DNA of 64,000 bases from Legionella quinlivanii (GTDB lineage Bacteria; Pseudomonadota; Gammaproteobacteria; Legionellales; Legionellaceae), in NCBI RefSeq assembly GCF_900461555.1, contig NZ_UGOX01000001.1:2555501-2619500 (forward strand). The letters are read 5' to 3'. Positions 1 to 8,328 of the stretch are shown here, in pieces (position 1 is the stretch's first letter; each line of letters begins with the position of its first letter). Both the position numbers and the translations under genes were made by a program. Under the pieces are notes generated by a model. The model was not told the origin of the DNA, did not search any database, and saw nothing but the letters and a program-made list of their open reading frames with translations.

Positions 1-836
1 GTGGCACAGCAATTAATTTATTCATCCATGATATGCCCAGATTAAGTGTTGATATTGACCTGACTTATTTACCTATTGAGAGCCGAGATGTTTTCCTTAC
101 AAATATCGAAGTTGAATTACTGAAAATGAAACAGCTGATCGAGCAATTTGGTGTGACAGTTAAAACAGTACTTATGAAAAACGGATCAATATCCAAACTA
201 CAGGTTTATTCCAATCATGGCATGATCAAGATTGAACCTAATTTTGTCTTAAGAGGTTCTGTATTTCCTTGTGAAGAGATAGAGCTATGCGACAAAGCCC
301 AAGGCCAATTTTTAAAATTTATGCGCGTTAGAACATTATCCGTTGCTGATTTGTACGGTGGTAAAATATGCGCAGCATTAGATAGATATCATCCTCGTGA
401 TCTATTCGATATAAAACTTTTATTAGAAAATCAAGGACTAACTGAAGCAATCCGGCAAGCGTTCATTGTTTATCTTGCCAGTGGTTCGAGACCTATGCAT
501 GAACTTCTTGAACCGAGAATAACAGAAACATCACAAAAAGAATTTGAAAGCACTTTTCAAAATGAGTTTTCTGGCATGACTTCCATTCCTACCACACATG
601 AAGAATTAAAAGGCATTCAAGCACATTTACCTAAACTACTACTGAGTTCTTTTACCGAAACAGAAAAAATGTTTTTAATTCAATTAAAGTCTGGCAATCC
701 TGACTGGTCATTACTACCTATAGATGGCATTGAAAATCTTCCTGGTATTCAATGGAAGTTACAAAACATTAACAAAATTCCCGAAGAGAAAAAAATAGAG
801 CAGCTCAACAAATTAAAACGAGTTTTAGACGTCTAA
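1..836 (+). CDS. AbiEii/AbiGii-type nucleotidyltransferase toxin, 5' end outside the window
   Basis: The reading frame is open to the left edge (first full codon at base 3), and the first visible residues, GGTAINLFIHD then RLSVDIDLTY, form the signature of the AbiEii nucleotidyltransferase family: a GG/GS motif followed by a D-x-D metal-binding pair. The ATG at 33 lies inside this motif, so it cannot be the true start; only a short N-terminal piece is missing. AbiEii proteins act as toxins of type IV-like toxin-antitoxin or abortive-infection pairs, and the AbiEi partner normally lies immediately upstream, which would be off the window. The C-terminal part is lysine and glutamate rich with no further motif that I recognise. 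Together with the HipBA pair 0.5 kb downstream and a tRNA remnant it suggests an accessory island. The family call is secure; toxicity in this strain is inferred. Confidence 0.85.
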   Translation, partial: GTAINLFIHDMPRLSVDIDLTYLPIESRDVFLTNIEVELLKMKQLIEQFGVTVKTVLMKNGSISKLQVYSNHGMIKIEPNFVLRGSVFPCEEIELCDKAQGQFLKFMRVRTLSVADLYGGKICAALDRYHPRDLFDIKLLLENQGLTEAIRQAFIVYLASGSRPMHELLEPRITETSQKEFESTFQNEFSGMTSIPTTHEELKGIQAHLPKLLLSSFTETEKMFLIQLKSGNPDWSLLPIDGIENLPGIQWKLQNINKIPEEKKIEQLNKLKRVLDV

Positions 837-965
837 AAAGTAATTGATTTCGTAGGACACTCATGGGCACTACGCTACAAATAATGGCAATAAATGATAA
901 CAACTGGCAGTAATAAGCTTGTTCATAGTGATTGATTTATTATTGTTATTTGTTGTAGAGTGTTG

Positions 966-1031
966 CGATTGATGGCTAAGACTACGACTGTTAATCATTA
1001 GGTCTCAGGTTCGAGTCTTGACTGGGAATCA
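966..1031 (+). pseudogene. Degenerate tRNA-Asn-like remnant
   Basis: The stretch contains an Asn-type anticodon region (GACTGTTAATC, anticodon GTT), the variable-loop AGGTC and a well-kept T-arm (TCAGG, TTCGAGT, CTTGA), followed by CTGGGAATCA where a real tRNA would end in the acceptor strand and CCA. The anticodon stem no longer pairs and no 5' acceptor strand complementary to the 3' end is present, so this is not a functional tRNA. Remnants of tRNA 3' halves commonly mark integration sites of genomic islands, which would fit the neighbouring toxin-antitoxin genes. Confidence 0.55.
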
Positions 1032-1207
1032 TATACAGTAAGGCTTCTAGTTAAAATCAAATTTTAATGTTTTCATGGTTATATGATATACAAGCACTGT
1101 CTAGTTTAACAAAAAATTTTATTAAAATTTCATGTAAATTTTTATTCTGCCACTTACTTCCATCCTTAACCATCTGCATCAGAAAAGCTACATTGTGTTC
1201 GTATGGT

Positions 1208-1234
1208 AATTATGACACAGCTTGTGTCGTAATT
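1208..1234. promoter_or_regulatory. 27-bp near-perfect palindrome, possible operator
   Basis: Two 12-base arms, AATTATGACACA and TGTGTCGTAATT, flank a GCT centre with a single mismatch. The symmetry fits a dimeric DNA-binding protein. It lies about 55 bp upstream of the HipB-type operator ladder and is of a different sequence class, so it may belong to another regulator. No T-tract follows, which makes a terminator unlikely. Confidence 0.4.
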
Positions 1235-1289
1235 AATGTATGACAAGTTGCCTTGTTAGTTAAATTTTTAGCATATGCTGCAACTTTTT

Positions 1290-1363
1290 TACCCGCAAAT
1301 GCGGGTATATTTGATTTTACCCGCACTTAAGGGTATAGTTGGTATTATTGGCAATTGAGGGTA
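1290..1363 (+). promoter_or_regulatory. HipB-type operator array (three sites, 28-bp period)
   Basis: Two exact sites of the form TACCC-N8-GGGTA lie at 1290-1307 and 1318-1335. A third, degenerate site with an intact GGGTA right half (1359-1363) falls at exactly the same 28-bp step, 1346-1363. E. coli HipB binds operators of the form TATCC-N8-GGATA, so the architecture (5-base arms, 8-base spacer) is the same with altered arm bases. The array ends 13 bp before the hipB start, as expected for autoregulation of a hipBA operon. Confidence 0.8.
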
Positions 1364-1376
1364 AAATAGAGGGTTT

Positions 1377-1616
1377 ATGATTATTCGATCAGCAAAAGAT
1401 TTGGCATTATATTTAAATGACAAGCGCAAGCAACTCAAAATGAGTCAATCTGAAGTCGCGGATTTAGTGGGTTTAAAACAGGATACTATATCAAAGTTTG
1501 AAAATAGCCCTGACAATAGTCGAATTGATACTTTATTTAGAATATTGTCCGCCCTGAATTTAAATATTAGCCTTGTTGAAAAAAATCAAGAGACTCATAA
1601 AGAGCTCGAATGGTAA
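1377..1616 (+). CDS. hipB: HipB-like XRE-family antitoxin and repressor
   Basis: This 79-residue protein carries an XRE-type helix-turn-helix at about residues 11-65 (KRKQLKMSQSEVADLVGLKQ, then DTISKFEN), matching the HipB antitoxin family in size and layout. HipB dimers neutralise the HipA kinase and repress the operon by binding upstream operators; the array of TACCC-N8-GGGTA sites directly in front fits that role. A purine-rich GAGGG lies just before the ATG. The 3' end overlaps the start of hipA by 7 bases, so the two are translationally coupled. The C-terminal tail (KNQETHKELEW) ends in a tryptophan, as the E. coli HipB tail does. Confidence 0.9.
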   Translation: MIIRSAKDLALYLNDKRKQLKMSQSEVADLVGLKQDTISKFENSPDNSRIDTLFRILSALNLNISLVEKNQETHKELEW

Positions 1617-2914
1617 TGCGTAAATTATACATATTGATGAATAATGAGCTTGTGGGTGAGCTTATACAGGATAATGCAGGAGGCTTGAGTTTTTCCTATG
1701 TCGGGGACTGGATCTCCAAGCCACATTCGCGACCAGTATCTTTATCGTTGCCATTAGTAAATCAAAAATTTTCAGGAGAAGTCGTTTATAACTTTTTTGA
1801 TAATTTGCTTCCCGATAATCCACAGATAAGAGCTAGAATTCAAGCTCGTTTTCAGGCAAAATCATCACGACCCTTTGATTTATTGGCATTAATTGGCATT
1901 GATTGTGTTGGTGCAATACAAATTGTTGAGCGTATTCCTCAAACACAGCCCCTCAGCATTGAAAGTCACGTTGTCAGTGAGGCCGAAATAGCTCGTACTT
2001 TACGTTCTTACCAAACCTCGCCACTGGGAATGGATAAAGAGGATGATGAGTTTAGAATCTCAATAGCCGGTGCTCAGGAAAAAACAGCTTTTCTATATTA
2101 CCAAAATGAATGGCATAAGCCATTTGGACCTACACCAACAACTCACATATTCAAATTACCTATTGGATATTTACCACATCAAGGAATGGATTTAAGTGAG
2201 AGCTGTGAAAATGAGCATCTCTGTTTATTACTAGCCAGCAAATTTGGTTTGGATGTTGCAAAATCAAAAATCTTACAATTCGAAGATGAAAAGGTGCTGG
2301 TTGTCGAAAGATTTGATCGAAAATGGAGTCGAGATAACCGCTATATACTCAGGTTACCGCAAGAAGACCTATGCCAGGCATTGGGCTACTCACCAAATTT
2401 AAAATATCAGTCAGATGGCGGTCCGGGTATTAAAGACGTTATGCAGCTGCTTAATGGTTCGCAACAGCCCCAAAAAGACAGAGATGATTTTTTCAGAGCT
2501 CAGGTTGTGTACTGGTGCCTTGGCGCTATTGATGCGCATGCCAAAAATTTCAGTATAAGTATACAACCACAAGGCGCTTACCAGCTCACCCCCTTATACG
2601 ACATCATTTCAGCCTATCCTATCGTGGAACAAAAACAGCTATCCTTTAAGAAATTGAAAATGGCAATGGCTTTATATGGTAAAAATAATCATTATAAGAT
2701 TGACGGCATTCAAAAAAGACACTTTATTGAAACGGCAAAATACGTCCAATATTCTAAAATTAAAGCAACTCAGATTTTTGAACAAGTGCTCGATCGTATT
2801 GATTCTGCTATCGATGAGGTCTCCATACAATTACCAGACCATTTCCCAGAAAAGATTGCAGATCCAATATTCAAAGGGATGAGAGATTTTAAGGAGCGAA
2901 TGATATCCAAATGA
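1610..2914 (+). CDS. hipA: HipA-like serine/threonine protein kinase toxin
   Basis: This full-length (434 aa) HipA kinase is close in size to the E. coli protein. Visible motifs are the P-loop/autophosphorylation segment SIAGAQEKTA (Ser151, equivalent to E. coli Ser150), the catalytic DAHAKN (Asp308, Asn313) and the metal-binding YDIISAYP (Asp331). All key residues are intact, so an active kinase is expected. E. coli HipA inactivates glutamyl-tRNA synthetase GltX and triggers persistence; a gltX gene lies elsewhere in this window but is unlinked. The start may be the ATG at 1610 (overlapping hipB) or the in-frame ATG at 1616. It is not the split HipT type, because the N-terminal domain is present in the same chain. 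Confidence 0.92.
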   Translation: MVMRKLYILMNNELVGELIQDNAGGLSFSYVGDWISKPHSRPVSLSLPLVNQKFSGEVVYNFFDNLLPDNPQIRARIQARFQAKSSRPFDLLALIGIDCVGAIQIVERIPQTQPLSIESHVVSEAEIARTLRSYQTSPLGMDKEDDEFRISIAGAQEKTAFLYYQNEWHKPFGPTPTTHIFKLPIGYLPHQGMDLSESCENEHLCLLLASKFGLDVAKSKILQFEDEKVLVVERFDRKWSRDNRYILRLPQEDLCQALGYSPNLKYQSDGGPGIKDVMQLLNGSQQPQKDRDDFFRAQVVYWCLGAIDAHAKNFSISIQPQGAYQLTPLYDIISAYPIVEQKQLSFKKLKMAMALYGKNNHYKIDGIQKRHFIETAKYVQYSKIKATQIFEQVLDRIDSAIDEVSIQLPDHFPEKIADPIFKGMRDFKERMISK

Positions 2915-3044
2915 ATCATTATGAAATTTGATTTCACTTTTCACAAGTTGCTCCTGTTGCGGTTGGATTTCTAACAGGATTGACAACCTCACTTTCAGAT
3001 TTATCAGTGTGTATAATTGCTGTCTTTCACTCCAAGGCCTTATC

Positions 3045-4109
3045 ATGAAGAAAATTAAACTAATAGCATTGATTCTTGCAAGCAATTACTTATGCTTGTC
3101 TGGTTATGCTAGCGACGCCCAGGATGTTTTCTATCAGGCGTTTAATTTCGCTAAAAATGAGTCTCCTTTTAGTCAGCAACTAAATTGGAACGACATTGAA
3201 ACAAAAGCACTGGAGTTTATTGGCAATGAAGAGATTATCTGTCGAGGTACTTCCGCAATTGCGAATATATTAGCCCCTGCACTTAACAAATATGATTTTC
3301 ACTCCTTAGTGACTGAGCAGGGTTTAGGTAGTACATTATGTCCAAATTACCATCCTGATGAATTGAGTCAATATTGGAGTGACTTTATACAGTTAAATGA
3401 TGCTGCTCGTTCTTATATTCAAGAGACAACCTCCCATTTTTGGGGAAAACGGTATGGGGATATAGCGTATATCTATGTACCAAGTGGGTATGCGTTTAGT
3501 CATAATGAAGTAAATGCCAGAATAATGGAAGGCAGGAATCTTATTAATGAGTTAGATCTTGATACCGCCGCAGGGGTTATTGTTGACTTTCGACTTAATG
3601 GTGGTGGTAATTATTTTCCGATGCTACTGAGTCTTTCAAAATTAATAACTCCAGGAACCTTATTTTCGTATTCAAACGGAGAAAGGATACATTTATCAGA
3701 GGATGGGAATACCCTGGCTGCATTAACAGCGGATGGTTTAAAAGTGATACTTCACCAAATCGATCATTCGCCTCCAGTAAATCGAGTTAATATACCTATT
3801 GTGTTACTAGTAGATGAGGGAACAGGGAGTTCTGGTGCAATTACAGCTTTTGCATTGAAAGAAAATTCAAGCACATCTCATATCCTTGGTGAACGAACCA
3901 GTCCCACTTTGTCAGTCAATGCAAGCTTGGAATTAAAAGACGGCAACTATTTCAATCTAATGATACTGCGCATGGTATCAGCGGATGGAATCGAACAACC
4001 CTTATATTTAGACATTGATACCAGGTTGGAACATAATTTTTATTCAATGTTTAAACCAGAAGATAAGAGTATAAAACAGGCCATTCAATTCTTAAATCAA
4101 CCTAACTGA
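3045..4109 (+). CDS. S41-family peptidase-like exported protein
   Basis: I chose the ATG at 3045, which gives a typical signal peptide (MKKIKLIALILASNYLCLSG, cut near YAS); an upstream in-frame start would bury it. The 354-residue product has S41/tail-specific-protease motifs: VDFRLNGGGNYF (the region after the PDZ-like part) and LLVDEGTGSSGAITAFALK, which carries the presumed nucleophilic serine. The usual GK lysine of CtpA-type enzymes is not obvious; the region reads GERTSPTLSVNASLELKDG, which resembles the S41 subgroup lacking that lysine. It is a probable periplasmic hydrolase of unknown substrate. It sits alone between hipBA and an orphan gene. Confidence 0.75.
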   Translation: MKKIKLIALILASNYLCLSGYASDAQDVFYQAFNFAKNESPFSQQLNWNDIETKALEFIGNEEIICRGTSAIANILAPALNKYDFHSLVTEQGLGSTLCPNYHPDELSQYWSDFIQLNDAARSYIQETTSHFWGKRYGDIAYIYVPSGYAFSHNEVNARIMEGRNLINELDLDTAAGVIVDFRLNGGGNYFPMLLSLSKLITPGTLFSYSNGERIHLSEDGNTLAALTADGLKVILHQIDHSPPVNRVNIPIVLLVDEGTGSSGAITAFALKENSSTSHILGERTSPTLSVNASLELKDGNYFNLMILRMVSADGIEQPLYLDIDTRLEHNFYSMFKPEDKSIKQAIQFLNQPN

Positions 4110-4222
4110 TCCGGCGTTTTCCTTAACGGGCTTGGGGGGTAATGGAACGGCCAACCGACTTAAGCAAATGAATTTTATTATACAATCTGAATTTTACACC
4201 ATTTAGGAGGAAGATTGATATA

Positions 4223-4315
4223 ATGCTGGATTATTTGCTGTCCATTCAAAATGGTCTAATGGAAACCCAACCATGCAACGGTTGGTGCGCCCGAAGACTT
4301 ACTTCTGGCACATAA
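4223..4315 (+). CDS. Possible 30-residue small ORF
   Basis: A perfect AGGAGG (4205-4210) lies 12 nt before an ATG that opens a 30-codon frame (MLDYLLSIQNGLMETQ...). The spacing is longer than ideal and the peptide resembles nothing I know. The frame crosses a short hairpin (CCAACC/GGTTGG). It could be a decayed gene start or chance; I list it only because the ribosome-binding site is strong. The rest of 4110-4377 shows nothing else. Confidence 0.2.
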   Translation: MLDYLLSIQNGLMETQPCNGWCARRLTSGT

Positions 4316-4377
4316 TACACGAGCATAAATGAGAATTTAGTGGTTTGCCTTTCGCAATATAAGTTGTAGTAGTGTGA

Positions 4378-5058
4378 TTACCCCATGGGTGAGCCATTCC
4401 GGTTCAATTCAATCATTTTTGTCGCCATATCTGTAGTGGTATCCTCTTTTGGCACAGCAGTATGCTCTTTAAAAAAGCGATTCTGTTGATGTTTTTTGAA
4501 GATTAGGAATCGATCATCAGTAGTATCAAAACCATAAATCGGACCTTTAAAAAGGCTATCAGCTAAAACTTCTTGCTTATTTATCGGAAGCTCACACACT
4601 CCAAGTTGTACCAGTTTTTCAAGTTCAGCTTGTTTATCCTGTTGAGGAGAATTAATAATTTTCCGGTTTAGATATTCTATTCCAGACTCATCACATAAGT
4701 TTGTTATATTATAAAATCCGTCATTTACCAGAAAAGAAGGCATTTTTAATTTGTTTTGAAGCAGCCAATTGTGAAATCTATATCCTTTTTCATCGGTACC
4801 ATCATGACATATAAAATCTCGAATTGCGTAAGGATTATATTGTAATAAGTCAATTATAGAAAAAGGAGGATTGTCTCGGTAGTATTGAATCAGATGTTTT
4901 CCGTTAAATATTTCAATCATTTCTAAGGCAAATGAATATGTTTTAAACGGATCGCCTACATCAATTGCCTGTTGTAACAATTCTATTGATAATCCTTTTT
5001 CGGTGTTAAAAAACTCCCATACTGTTTCAGGAATATGCGTCCTTTTATATATTTTCAT
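4378..5058 (-). CDS. Hypothetical protein, 226 aa
   Basis: I do not recognise a family. The protein is soluble, without signal peptide or membrane segment, rich in aromatic and charged residues, and ends in a polar tail (TDMATKMIELNRNGSPMG). A good ribosome-binding site (AAAGGGA) precedes the ATG at 5058. About 60 bp upstream of the start is a perfect 10-bp palindrome, GTAAATTTAC (5114-5123), within a region containing repeated GGTAAAG, which may be a regulator site. The gene stands alone, facing the S41-like gene. Its location in an AT-rich accessory region next to toxin-antitoxin genes suggests acquired DNA. It could be a secreted effector, but I see no PmrA-type box. Confidence 0.6.
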   Translation of the reverse strand: MKIYKRTHIPETVWEFFNTEKGLSIELLQQAIDVGDPFKTYSFALEMIEIFNGKHLIQYYRDNPPFSIIDLLQYNPYAIRDFICHDGTDEKGYRFHNWLLQNKLKMPSFLVNDGFYNITNLCDESGIEYLNRKIINSPQQDKQAELEKLVQLGVCELPINKQEVLADSLFKGPIYGFDTTDDRFLIFKKHQQNRFFKEHTAVPKEDTTTDMATKMIELNRNGSPMG

Positions 5059-5359
5059 AAAGTCCCTTTAAGTTGCGGTTAGATAATAACTATACGTTAA
5101 ATGTAGTGGTAAAGTAAATTTACACTATTGCCCGTAAGGTAAAGTTAATATTCAAACAAAGGTTTATACTAATTAGATTTTAGGTACGAACTAATGAACT
5201 GGGCAGTTGAGGAAATGCAAAAGATGGATTCAAGGAAAAGCGCTTAATCCCTATCGTATCCCCCGCCCGGGCATAATTTAATGCATTGTGTTGCAAGCGC
5301 AGATTTTGATAATTGAAAGCACATAAACCATGTTCGCAAAATAATTAGTTTTTGTTTGT
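5059..5359. other. 301-bp intergenic stretch without a supported gene
   Basis: It contains the GTAAATTTAC palindrome and GGTAAAG repeats (5109-5146) near the start of the 226-aa gene. Nothing else here could be supported as a gene, RNA or terminator. Confidence 0.4.
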
Positions 5360-5551
5360 TTAACACTCTGTCAGAGTTCGTGGGTTCTTGTTTAAAATCA
5401 AAATCGGGGGCTTATTTTCTATCCCGTCATAATTCAAATAAAGAAGTTCTCCCATCATCCCGCAGGGTATTGATGCTAAGTTAGCGTTATTTTGTACTTG
5501 CTCTTGATTTTCCAGATTCGGCGGATTTTCGAATATGATAGGGGAATTCAT
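5360..5551 (-). CDS. Possible small hypothetical protein, 63 aa
   Basis: This is an open frame of 63 codons (MNSPIIFENPPNLENQEQ...) preceded by a weak purine-rich AAGAAGAA. The composition is asparagine, proline and leucine rich. No domain is recognisable. It lies between an accessory region and a dispersed repeat, so it may be a fragment of a larger lost gene or a chance frame. Confidence 0.3.
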   Translation of the reverse strand: MNSPIIFENPPNLENQEQVQNNANLASIPCGMMGELLYLNYDGIENKPPILILNKNPRTLTEC

Positions 5552-5577
5552 ATTCTTCTTGATGATTCAGAAAAACC

Positions 5578-5661
5578 GTCTTTGCGAGCGTCAGCGAAGC
5601 AATCCAGATCCTGACTTTGTTCAAGGTTCGATCTGGATTGCTTCACTTTGTTCGCAAAGAC
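5578..5661. repeat. Dispersed palindromic repeat, copy A
   Basis: The arms TTTGCGAGCGTCAGCGAAGC-AATCCAGATC and GATCTGGATTGC-TTCACTTTGTTCGCAAAG form a long imperfect inverted repeat of about 84 bp. Two further copies occur at 47251-47328 and 50577-50653. All three lie beside gene 3' ends. This one abuts the ahcY stop codon and could act as its transcription terminator or mRNA stabiliser. Confidence 0.85.
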
Positions 5662-5670
5662 AGGTTAGCG

Positions 5671-6993
5671 TTAATAACGATAGTGGTCCGGCTTGTAAGG
5701 TCCATTCGCTTTCACACCTAAATACTCTGCCTGCTGTTTAGTCAAGGTTGTCAGCTTTGCCCCGATACGTTTGAGATGCAGACGTGCCACTTTTTCATCC
5801 AATAATTTAGGCAGTACATAAACCTGCTTTTGATATTGGCTGGCATTGGTGAATAATTCAATTTGTGCCAATACCTGATTGGAGAAAGAAGCTGACATCA
5901 CAAAACTTGGATGTCCAGTCGCACAGCCCAGATTCACCAGGCGTCCTTCTGCCAGGACGATTAATCGTTTGCCGTCAGGGAAAATGACATGGTCCACCTG
6001 AGGTTTGATATTTTCCCATTGATATTGTCTCAGGCTCTGGATATCAATTTCTGAATCGAAATGACCGATATTACAGAGAATCGCCTGATTGCGCATACGA
6101 ATCATATGCTCATGGGCTACCACATGATAATTTCCTGTGGCTGTTACCACGATATCCACTTCATGTGCCACATCATCGAGGGTTACTACGCGATATCCTT
6201 CCATTGCAGCCTGGAGAGCACAAATTGGGTCCACTTCGGTAATCCACACTGTGGCGCCCTGACCGCGCAGCGCCTGAGCACAGCCCTTGCCCACATCGCC
6301 ATAGCCCATAATCAGGGCAATCTTACCGGCTATCATGACATCTGTAGCCCTTTTAATCCCATCAAGCAAGGATTCTCTGCAACCGTATAAATTATCGAAT
6401 TTGGATTTGGTGACCGAATCATTGACATTGATAGCCGGGATCATCAACTGCTTATTTCGCGCCATTTCATACAATCTGGCGACACCTGTGGTCGTTTCTT
6501 CTGAAACGCCATGAATGTGTTTCAGCATTTCCGGATATTTTTCATGCAGAACCTGCGTTAAATCGCCGCCGTCATCCAATAAAAGATTGGGCGTCCAGCC
6601 ATTGGGACCACGCAATGTTTGTTCCACACACCACCAGTATTCCTCTTCTGTCTCGCCTTTCCATGCAAAAACGGGAACACCCACTTCTGCCATCGCAGCA
6701 GCAGCATGATCCTGAGTAGAAAAAATATTGCAGGAAGACCATCTGACTTCAGCACCCAGAGCAATCAGGGTTTCAATCAGAACAGCCGTTTGAATCGTCA
6801 TATGCAGACAACCTGCAATTCGAGCCCCCTTTAGCGGTTTTTGAGCAGCAAATTCTTCCCGTAAAGCCATTAAGCCTGGCATTTCCGTTTCGGCGATGGC
6901 GATTTCCTTGCGCCCCCAGTCTGCAAGTGACAAATCAGCCACTTTATAATCTTGATGTGTTTGCAGGTTACTGGCTACATTGGTTGTTTTCAT
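5671..6993 (-). CDS. ahcY: Adenosylhomocysteinase
   Basis: The enzyme hydrolyses S-adenosylhomocysteine to adenosine and homocysteine, removing the product inhibitor of methyltransferases. At 440 residues it has the usual length. Typical motifs are visible: DDGGDLTQ in the substrate domain, the [13 protein letters not shown] stretch, the NAD-binding [18 protein letters not shown], and the C-terminal tail ending YKPDHYRY that reaches the neighbouring subunit. A strong AAGGAA precedes the ATG at 6993. It lies 35 bp downstream of metK on the same strand, so the two steps of the SAM cycle are probably co-transcribed. The 3' end meets the dispersed repeat at 5578-5661. Confidence 0.97.
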   Translation of the reverse strand: MKTTNVASNLQTHQDYKVADLSLADWGRKEIAIAETEMPGLMALREEFAAQKPLKGARIAGCLHMTIQTAVLIETLIALGAEVRWSSCNIFSTQDHAAAAMAEVGVPVFAWKGETEEEYWWCVEQTLRGPNGWTPNLLLDDGGDLTQVLHEKYPEMLKHIHGVSEETTTGVARLYEMARNKQLMIPAINVNDSVTKSKFDNLYGCRESLLDGIKRATDVMIAGKIALIMGYGDVGKGCAQALRGQGATVWITEVDPICALQAAMEGYRVVTLDDVAHEVDIVVTATGNYHVVAHEHMIRMRNQAILCNIGHFDSEIDIQSLRQYQWENIKPQVDHVIFPDGKRLIVLAEGRLVNLGCATGHPSFVMSASFSNQVLAQIELFTNASQYQKQVYVLPKLLDEKVARLHLKRIGAKLTTLTKQQAEYLGVKANGPYKPDHYRY

Positions 6994-7028
6994 AATATTC
7001 CTTGCGTTAATAACTGACAGCTTATGAA

Positions 7029-8177
7029 TTAAAGCGCCTTTTTTAAAGCATCGACTTTATCCAGTCTTTCCCAGGGAAAATCCGGTCTGCCGTAATGGCC
7101 ATAAGTTGCTGTCTGACGGTAGATAGGTCTTAACAGTTCGTGATGATCAATTATACCCTGGGGGGTTAAATCAAAATGCTCACGAATCAGGTTGATGATG
7201 GTATATTCAGGAAGAACCCCGGTGCCGAAGGTTTCTACACTGATGGAAGTAGGTTCTGCAACACCAATCGCATAGGAAACCTGAATTTCACATTTTTCTG
7301 CAATTCCTGCCGCAACCAGATTTTTAGCCACATGGCGAGCCGCATAGGCCGCTGAACGATCTACCTTGGATGGATCTTTTCCTGAGAAGCAGCCGCCGCC
7401 ATGTCTGGCCATGCCGCCATAAGTATCCACAATAATTTTTCTGCCGGTTAAACCGCAATCCCCTAAAGGTCCGCCGATTACAAATCGCCCGGTGGGATTG
7501 ATAAAATAGCGTGTTTTGCTATTTAACCATTCTGCTGGAATCACTTCATGAATGATCGCGGATTTGATTGTTTCAACCAGCTCATTATAACTCACATCAG
7601 GATGATGCTGGGTGGAGAACACAACCGTATCCACAGCAACCGGCATACCATTCTCATATAGAAGAGTCAGCTGGCATTTGGCATCAGGCCGTAACCAGGA
7701 AATGCTGCCGTTTTTTCGTAGCTCCGCCTGCTTCTCCATCAGGCGATGGGAATAAGCAATCGGGGCAGGCATGTATACATCCGTTTCGCGGCTGGCATAA
7801 CCAAACATTAAACCCTGATCCCCTGCTCCCAGAATTTTTGTATCCTGATTGTCCACTCCACGGGCAATATCAGGCGATTGCTTGCCTATTGCCGAAAGAA
7901 CGGCACAGGAAGCCCAATCGAAACCCATTTCCGAACTGTTATAACCAATCTCTTTAATCACCTGACGGGTAATTTCTTCAACATCCACCCATGCAGAAGT
8001 CGTGATTTCACCACCGACTAAAACCATACCGGTTTTTACAAAAGTCTCACAGGCAACTCTTGCTTTAGGGTCTTTGCTGAGGATTGCATCAAGAATGGCG
8101 TCAGATATTTGATCAGCGATTTTGTCAGGATGACCTTCAGAAACAGATTCTGAAGTAAATACTTTAAGCTCGGTCAC
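7029..8177 (-). CDS. metK: S-adenosylmethionine synthetase
   Basis: It makes S-adenosylmethionine from methionine and ATP. The 382-residue product shows the family signatures [15 protein letters not shown] near the N-terminus, [12 protein letters not shown] in the centre, and the glycine-rich [20 protein letters not shown]. The start codon is GTG (8175-8177), supported by a well-placed AAAGGAA and by homology of the N-terminus ([17 protein letters not shown]). The 151-bp upstream region contains a perfect TCGAGACTCGA palindrome (8270-8280). I could not identify a SAM or SAH riboswitch there. The ahcY gene follows after 35 bp. Confidence 0.97.
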   Translation of the reverse strand: MTELKVFTSESVSEGHPDKIADQISDAILDAILSKDPKARVACETFVKTGMVLVGGEITTSAWVDVEEITRQVIKEIGYNSSEMGFDWASCAVLSAIGKQSPDIARGVDNQDTKILGAGDQGLMFGYASRETDVYMPAPIAYSHRLMEKQAELRKNGSISWLRPDAKCQLTLLYENGMPVAVDTVVFSTQHHPDVSYNELVETIKSAIIHEVIPAEWLNSKTRYFINPTGRFVIGGPLGDCGLTGRKIIVDTYGGMARHGGGCFSGKDPSKVDRSAAYAARHVAKNLVAAGIAEKCEIQVSYAIGVAEPTSISVETFGTGVLPEYTIINLIREHFDLTPQGIIDHHELLRPIYRQTATYGHYGRPDFPWERLDKVDALKKAL

Positions 8178-8269
8178 TTCTATATTTCCTTTTAACGTTA
8201 ATGCTCTGAGTTTGCGGCAAACAACATTGCTTCCCGAATCTCTTTGTTTTAAATTCTCTCATGCTTATG

Positions 8270-8280
8270 TCGAGACTCGA
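8270..8280. promoter_or_regulatory. Perfect 11-bp palindrome upstream of metK
   Basis: TCGAG-A-CTCGA lies about 93 bp upstream of the metK start and 48 bp past the carA stop. It may be an operator for the metK-ahcY unit or chance; the sequence does not match the E. coli MetJ box. Confidence 0.25.
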
Positions 8281-8328
8281 TTCATTGGGATGTAAAAACA
8301 GTTTCTGGCTTTATAGTAATATGGGTAA

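Larger units (their letters stand above)
837..1376. other. 540-bp AT-rich intergenic region between two toxin-antitoxin loci
   Basis: I see no convincing protein gene here. The stretch holds a decayed tRNA-Asn-like segment (966-1031), a near-perfect palindrome (1208-1234) and a ladder of HipB-type operators (1290-1363), each listed separately. The remainder is AT-rich and has no clear terminator after the AbiEii-like gene. Confidence 0.6.

Noticed and set aside
966-1031. Functional tRNA gene
   Set aside because: The anticodon stem is broken and the 5' acceptor strand is missing, so it was recorded as a remnant.
5114-5123. CpxR-type box (GTAAA-N6-GTAAA) before the 226-aa gene
   Set aside because: GTAAA words are present, but their spacing does not fit the consensus; only a 10-bp palindrome is certain.
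5535-5741. Open frame across dispersed repeat copy A (similar frame at 47154-47456)
   Set aside because: The frames share a peptide only because the repeat is shared; they run into ahcY antisense or intergenic DNA and have no ribosome-binding site.
8178-8328. Possible SAM or SAH riboswitch before metK-ahcY
   Set aside because: I could not fold the region into any riboswitch class that I know; only a short palindrome is clear.
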